DNA from: Pelargonium x hortorum
Taxonomy: Eukaryota > Streptophyta > Magnoliopsida > Geraniales > Geraniaceae
DNA length: 40,691 nt
Direction: 5' to 3'
Assembly: GCA_036897525.1 (NCBI GenBank)
Contig: JAYMTJ010000082.1
Coordinates: 1-40,691, forward strand
The position numbers were made by a program, and so were the translations under genes. The notes under the pieces were generated by a model, which saw only the letters and a program-made list of their open reading frames with translations, was not told the DNA's origin and searched no databases. This document shows positions 35,701 to 40,691 of the stretch, piece by piece (the stretch's first letter is position 1; each line of letters begins with the position of its first letter).

Positions 35701-38700
35701 TCGCGTTTCTTTATTATTAAATAGATACTGAGTTGAGCAAGTACTTATCGCAAGGCGGAAGGCTTTCTCTTCGGAGTTTATACAAATCCCTTATAAACTT
35801 CATTTGCTAAAATGTAGATGGATAGCATTCCCAACTTCGACTGTAAAGACAGAGCTGCACTTTCTACACACATAGGATTCTGTTGCTTAATAAATTTATC
35901 TTACTCGACCGGCTTTAGTGCTCTATAGGGGAAATGTCTTGGATTCGAGATTACTTACTTGGGGGTAGGTTACGGAACTCGTCATATCTAGATCTTGAAT
36001 GAATAAGTCTTTAGACTTCAATGTGAGTGTGGAGTGATTGACTTTCTCTCTAATCTTAATCTAAGCTTTTTACGTCAAGTGATACCTATAAGTACAATAC
36101 GTAATTCTGCGGAAATACCCTTAGCTTCGGTAACATAGTAGGGTTCTCAAGGGTTCTAAAGAAATGAAAGGTTTCGTACACGTGAGACATCGTGTGAAAT
36201 TGACTTTTATTTGGAAGGTTTTTCAGTAGTCTCGGATATAGGTAATGTCCCAAATTACAGGTTACTTCAATCTTCTCAATAATAATAGCAACTTGTTCCA
36301 GAGGGTTTGTTACAAATCTTTTTAGCAATCTTTTTGGTAAACTGGATCCTGTAAGTATAGGGCAGCCCCCCGATTTTTAAGTATTGAATGCGTAGGTTTT
36401 TATAGGTAAAGCTTTAATCTACCTCTTTGGATTTATACAGTATTTACAAGAACTCCTTAAAAGGAAAGCAAACGAGCCCCTTTTCGATGCGTACAGACGA
36501 GAATTCCTATTCCTTATAATATTAGATCCACAACCGCTTTGTCTAGATAAATAATTAGGAATTTACTGCCTAAATTTTTAGAAGGAGGTCCCTAAGACTT
36601 TAAGGAAATATTTCCACTTAGGATTTTTTTTAGTAGTTAATATTTGAATATATAGTAGCGATTAACTAAATGAGTCTACGAAATTTCATCTTCCATAGAT
36701 TTGTTGTATAACAGTGAATCTAGGAATTCCAACCCTGACAAAACTCTATTGGCATTGGCAAGAAACCCGAGAGTATGGGCCCATTTCATCTCAAAGAGGT
36801 ACTTGTCTTAGAATGCTTCCTAGTGGTAAAAAGCAGTAGCCAGTAATAACATACTCTATAAACATCAACTTTCGTAGCCATGCTTAGTAATAGCTTGCGT
36901 GGGTATCCTTTTCTAGTAAAATAGAAGTTCTTAGCTGTCTGGCCTTATATGTATTAATTTCAATTTAAGTCAAGTCTAGGAACTCCTGTCTATAGTTGAT
37001 GCTTTTATATAAATTACTATTCCAGTTACTTGGGGTTCGCTTTCTTTTCTCGGGGGTAGGCTTTTGATAGAATAGATGGGATCTTATTGCATAACAGGAA
37101 TATATATAGTAACTTTTTTTATAAGTACGATTTGAATCCGCAGAAACTCTCTACAAGCAATTTCGTAATATTACCTTTTTAAGTTTCTTTTATTCTTGTT
37201 TTAGTTCCGCTTCACAAGGGACTCCTGAATCCTGCTATGAAATACCGTTTTTATAGACAAATCTAGTTTAAGATACAAAGTTCCCTATTTGTCTGCTATT
37301 TGTATAGTAGAAAGGCAGGAGGTAATCCGAACGCCCCAGTTAAACTAAAATTTATAAAGTACCCTAAAGTAGGGAAGCTCCGTACTAGAAAAGATCAGGG
37401 CCTTAATTTTATTAAGTTTTGGAAGTTGTACTTCTTTTATTTTAGGCCTACTCGTTAGTATTAAACACAGGCTACTTATTTATTCTAATCCTATATGGAA
37501 ATCCAAACAGTGCATAAGTAGTTATTTCAGGAGTTTTATCGAATTAGGTATATGCTTGTAATATTTTACAAAATAAGAGAGGAGTTGGGAAGTTCATTCT
37601 GGCCTATGGGGTACAAGACTTCTTGTAGTGCTGCTATACCGGTGAATTAATCAAAAAGGAGCCGAAGACAACAAAATGAGATCATTTTGGGAACCCCACC
37701 CCATTCATTTGTGTTCCCTTTTGTTCTAGAATTTCTGATTCAGTTTAAGTAGGGAATTAAAAGAGACCCTTTAAAATTGAAAGTCATTCTTGTTAGCCAA
37801 GGAAAGCGATGGGTGAATATTGATAAGACGATTAGCTGCTATCAGGTTGAAGGTCAATAAAGCTTTACATCCAGATGAGAGTTAAGAGTACCTGGGTCTT
37901 TTTTTTTACCGGTATCATTTATATAAAGATTCTGATGTATAACAAGATATGTAATTATCTAATAAATAGAAAGAAGGGAAGGGATTACCTAAAAAAAAAA
38001 TGGTTTAATAGTAAGTGTTTAAAAAACTATTTTTGCATTTACTGATATCCGAAACTAGGGTGCTTGTAAAGTTAAATAGGCGGGATTCAAGATAAAGTAT
38101 ATTATTTACTTTAAATTAACTAACAAAGCAAGGACGTACCATTAATGAATTAGAGTCACCCCTATATGAGACAGGGGGAAGCCATATTCTGTGTTTGGTC
38201 TGGATTTCTAGAGATTCCAAATCGAAATGGGAGACTCTATAATATGTAGTAAGATTCCCTTTTGAGTCAATCTATTTTATCCGTATTTATACGGGAACTC
38301 CTCCCTTTTTAAGTATTAATTACAGTTTTAAAGGAGGATTTTCATTTTAGGATTGCCTCAGAATCCCAGCGAACTGAAAAGAGGTTCTGATTTCTTTAGG
38401 TATAAGGTACGCAGCAAGCAATTAAGTCCTGTGATAGAAAGCAAGTTCAATTTCTCTATACTTGGAAGTTTCATACATAACAGTTTTCATTTCCTAGGTC
38501 ACAATTAAAGGAAGTCCTTGTGAAGGAAAATGAGTGCCTTTTAGTTTTCTATAGTTTATCGTTTTTGTGTACTTAGTTTAGTGAATCTAAAATTAAAAAA
38601 CAATATAAAGCGTATTGATATATAAATCTATATTAAAGCTAGCTAAAACACATATTAAATTTTAGTATTTTAGTATATAGAATTCCTAAAAAAGAAGCTA

Positions 38701-39013
38701 TCTGATAAACCTAAGGTATTCTCTTTCTTAACCTCTACAACTAGTAGAAAAAAGATCCGTTTTAACCAGGTATACTAAAGAAAGAAACTGCTGTTGCTTT
38801 GTTAAATGTTATAAATGTATTTAGTTCTTATAGGGGTGCTGAGAATTTGCTTGTGTAAATTCAGTATTAATTTGATAAAACGGGGATATAACCCTTAAAT
38901 AACTTGTTTAGAAAAAGACTTATGTGAAATAGTGAGGAAATCTTGTAACTTTCAGGCTATACAAAAGAAGTTGGGAAAAGCTTTTATTAAAAATATGTGA
39001 CTTTAAAAAATAG
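35701..39013. other. gene-free AT-rich DNA
   Basis: An 80-codon minus-strand frame (36086-36328) has no motif. Poly-T and poly-A runs and AT-rich stretches dominate near 37.9-38.9 kb; one line counted by hand (38641-38700) has 20% GC. GGAATTCC occurs at 36723. Confidence 0.5.
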
Positions 39014-39469
39014 GTTTTATTACAGTACTTTATAAATATTGAGGCGACTCAGAAGACTAAGTTCAGCCAAAATGCATTCGATGATGCCCCTTTTGGTAAT
39101 TTAAAGGCTTGCTCTAACATCGATTTTTGGGGCAACCGCTGGGATAGGGGATACCATAATCTTTACTTAGATAGGGTAATTCTGAGTGACTGCTTTTCGA
39201 ATCCTCGGCCTTTGTTGGCCTTAAAAAACTTTGGTTATGTCCTACTAGTCAAGCTTAAGTGTTTAACTAAGACCTCTCCTTTCAAAGACAGTCTTAAGCC
39301 TTGGGTTGCAAGTTCAAAGTCGTATCCTATGATCCTTATCTCAAACTTTCTTTATAAAAATCTAGTCTTTCACATGACTTTGTCAGAGATTTTCTCAACT
39401 TACGAGAGATACTTAGAGGTCCCTTATTATATTAATCCTGGATTCTTTATACTGTATACGTTTGCTTGA
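39014..39469 (+). CDS. unassigned 151-codon open frame, possible exon
   Basis: The longest open stretch in the window, from after a TAG (39011-39013) to a TGA (39467-39469). It reads through KFSQNAFDDAPFGN, DFWGNRWDRGYHNLYLD, TSPFKDSLKPWVASSKSYP and TYERYLEVPYYINPG, with an ordinary amino acid mix. GC is 42-43% in two hand-counted lines, against 20% a few hundred bases upstream. The first ATG in frame is late (39329), leaving only 46 codons after it, so an intact single-exon gene is unlikely. TTACAG at 39020-39025 could be a 3' splice site, making this a terminal exon; no clear branch site was seen. I do not recognise the protein. It may be a host gene remnant, a captured fragment or part of an unknown element. 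Confidence 0.35.
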   Translation, partial: VLLQYFINIEATQKTKFSQNAFDDAPFGNLKACSNIDFWGNRWDRGYHNLYLDRVILSDCFSNPRPLLALKNFGYVLLVKLKCLTKTSPFKDSLKPWVASSKSYPMILISNFLYKNLVFHMTLSEIFSTYERYLEVPYYINPGFFILYTFA

Positions 39470-40343
39470 CTTGCCAGAACACAGTTACAGAAACTTATAA
39501 GTAGGCCGATTTGACTAAGAAAGACTTCTACATATGGAGAGTATATGCCCGCACTGAAGAGCTTACTTTTCAAGAGAAAATAACTAAGGGCCGAGCCAAG
39601 TATCCTTTTGTTTGAAAGCGTTTCCTTAAATGTGTAATATCTATCGTTTATTTCTTAATGTGAAATTAAAGCAGCTGGGTGTAGTATAAAGTTGGGGTCT
39701 CTTGTTAACATATTTCCTTAAGTTTCAAGTCTAATTTTTATCCTAATAAGAGATCCCTTAACCTAAGTCTAACTTTGAGCACTATTTTCTTTATTGGGCT
39801 CCTTTTTTTTTTATACTTTTAGGATGAAGTTGTCTTACGTCATGCATCAACCAACTTGAGAGCTGTAAAGAAAGAAAGAAAATCCAATACTTAAGCTACG
39901 GTAGGTCAATCTTTTTGAGTTCGCGGAGTTTTGGTTTTATAATAACAGGGCTCATTTCTATCTATTTGTAATTTAAAAAGCAGCTAAGAGTTAACACAAT
40001 AAGAATGAATCTTTTAAGAACCTCAAGGAAAATAGAAGGAAAGAGGAATCCTTTGAGATAGGGCCCCGGCGGTAACTTCGAGGTAAGCCAAACTTGTTAC
40101 ATTTAATATCAGTTAAATTGAATTCAAAACTCCGTATATTGAGATATTCTCGGCTTAGTTATAGTTATAGTTTTATTACTTTCAGATTTCAGAAATCCAT
40201 TTTACAAAAACACAAGTATAGGAGTAATTTATTGATAGTAAGACAAATCATAGAAATAGGGGGCTCGGAAACCCTAACCCAAGGAGGGAATTCTTGTATA
40301 TATACACACACCAGAGGGGTTTAATACTAAAAGAAGATTGACT
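39470..40343. other. gene-free AT-rich DNA
   Basis: Downstream of the 39-kb frame. A plus-strand frame of 76 codons (40094-40324) overlaps a minus-strand frame of 62 codons (40248-40436), and neither has a motif. A short TATATACACACA run lies near 40300. No poly-A signal could be tied to the frame at 39014-39469. Confidence 0.45.
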
Positions 40344-40363
40344 AATAACAAGCAATAACAAGC
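40344..40363. repeat. 10-bp tandem duplication AATAACAAGC x2
   Basis: Two exact adjacent copies. Minor local slippage; the surrounding 40364-40691 shows no gene. Confidence 0.9.
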
Positions 40364-40691
40364 AAGTACTCTTCCTTCTGATAGAACAAGAGTAACAAAT
40401 TCTTCTGGTTTTTGTAGAGTCTACTAATATTTGCATTCTACCAATCTTTATTTGTCTTTATTAGCATCCTACCAACAATATATGAAGTCTATACTTGATA
40501 AGCTCCCCAGTACAGTGAGGGAATACACCTTGAAAGAATAAAGATACAAATACGTATTAATATAATAGCTACAAAAAGACAAGGAATACAGTAGCTACAA
40601 CTACAATAGGGAATCCCTTCCTTGGTTTTAGTTAGCTATTCTCTACTTAGTAATATATACATACTATCTTAGCTGACAGATAGAATGAATA

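Noticed and set aside
40268-40282. AACCCTAACCC-like phrase as telomere repeat
   Set aside because: Single occurrence without a tandem array; likewise AAACCCTAACTC near 11935.
1-40691. Bacterial or phage origin
   Set aside because: No long genes, operons or ribosome-binding sites, and coding density is far too low for either.

Overview
The window looks like gene-poor, AT-rich repeat DNA, most likely a heterochromatic block of a filamentous fungus. The reasons are: no protein gene can be recognised; the longest frame open between stops is 151 codons and starts with no ATG; stop codons are dense on both strands; and TpA is common where most genomes avoid it. In eight 60-base lines counted by hand, TpA was seen 55 times and ApT 40 times. 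In seven of those lines, CpA+TpG against ApC+GpT was 40 to 45. Both values lie on the side expected of repeat-induced point mutation (RIP), a fungal process that turns CpA into TpA in repeated DNA. A large organelle spacer is the main alternative. The host assignment is an inference, not a reading.

Layout. 1-5.3 kb: no gene; one perfect 20-bp triplicate. 5.3-11.1 kb: two diverged direct repeats of about 255 bp, possibly the LTRs of one old 5.8-kb element, with a weaker third copy near 9.8 kb and a strong 16-bp-arm inverted repeat just inside the left one. 11.2-16.2 kb: mixed fossil DNA with a short Ala-rich stretch, a Ty1/copia RNase H-like trace near 14.2 kb and copy A of a dispersed repeat (15.6-16.15 kb). 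16.2-18.9 kb: T/G-rich, no gene. 18.95-20.05 kb: Ty3/gypsy reverse transcriptase and RNase H trace, plus strand. 20.4-24.4 kb: one hydrophilic open stretch, otherwise nothing. 24.41-24.52 kb: degenerate tRNA-like sequence followed by a perfect hairpin. 28.4-29.06 kb: the clearest fossil, a Ty3/gypsy reverse transcriptase to RNase H segment. 31.7 kb: 22-bp perfect palindrome. 34.27-35.7 kb: a possible gag start followed by copy B of the dispersed repeat. 39.0-39.5 kb: the 151-codon open frame, in DNA of clearly higher GC than its flank.

No working system can be read here. What can be described is a graveyard of LTR retrotransposons, both Ty3/gypsy and probably Ty1/copia, plus small simple repeats. 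The most useful places for follow-up are the 39-kb open frame, the tRNA-like element with its hairpin, and the window-wide TpA and short-motif bias. All alignments were made by eye, so the weak ones carry low confidence.
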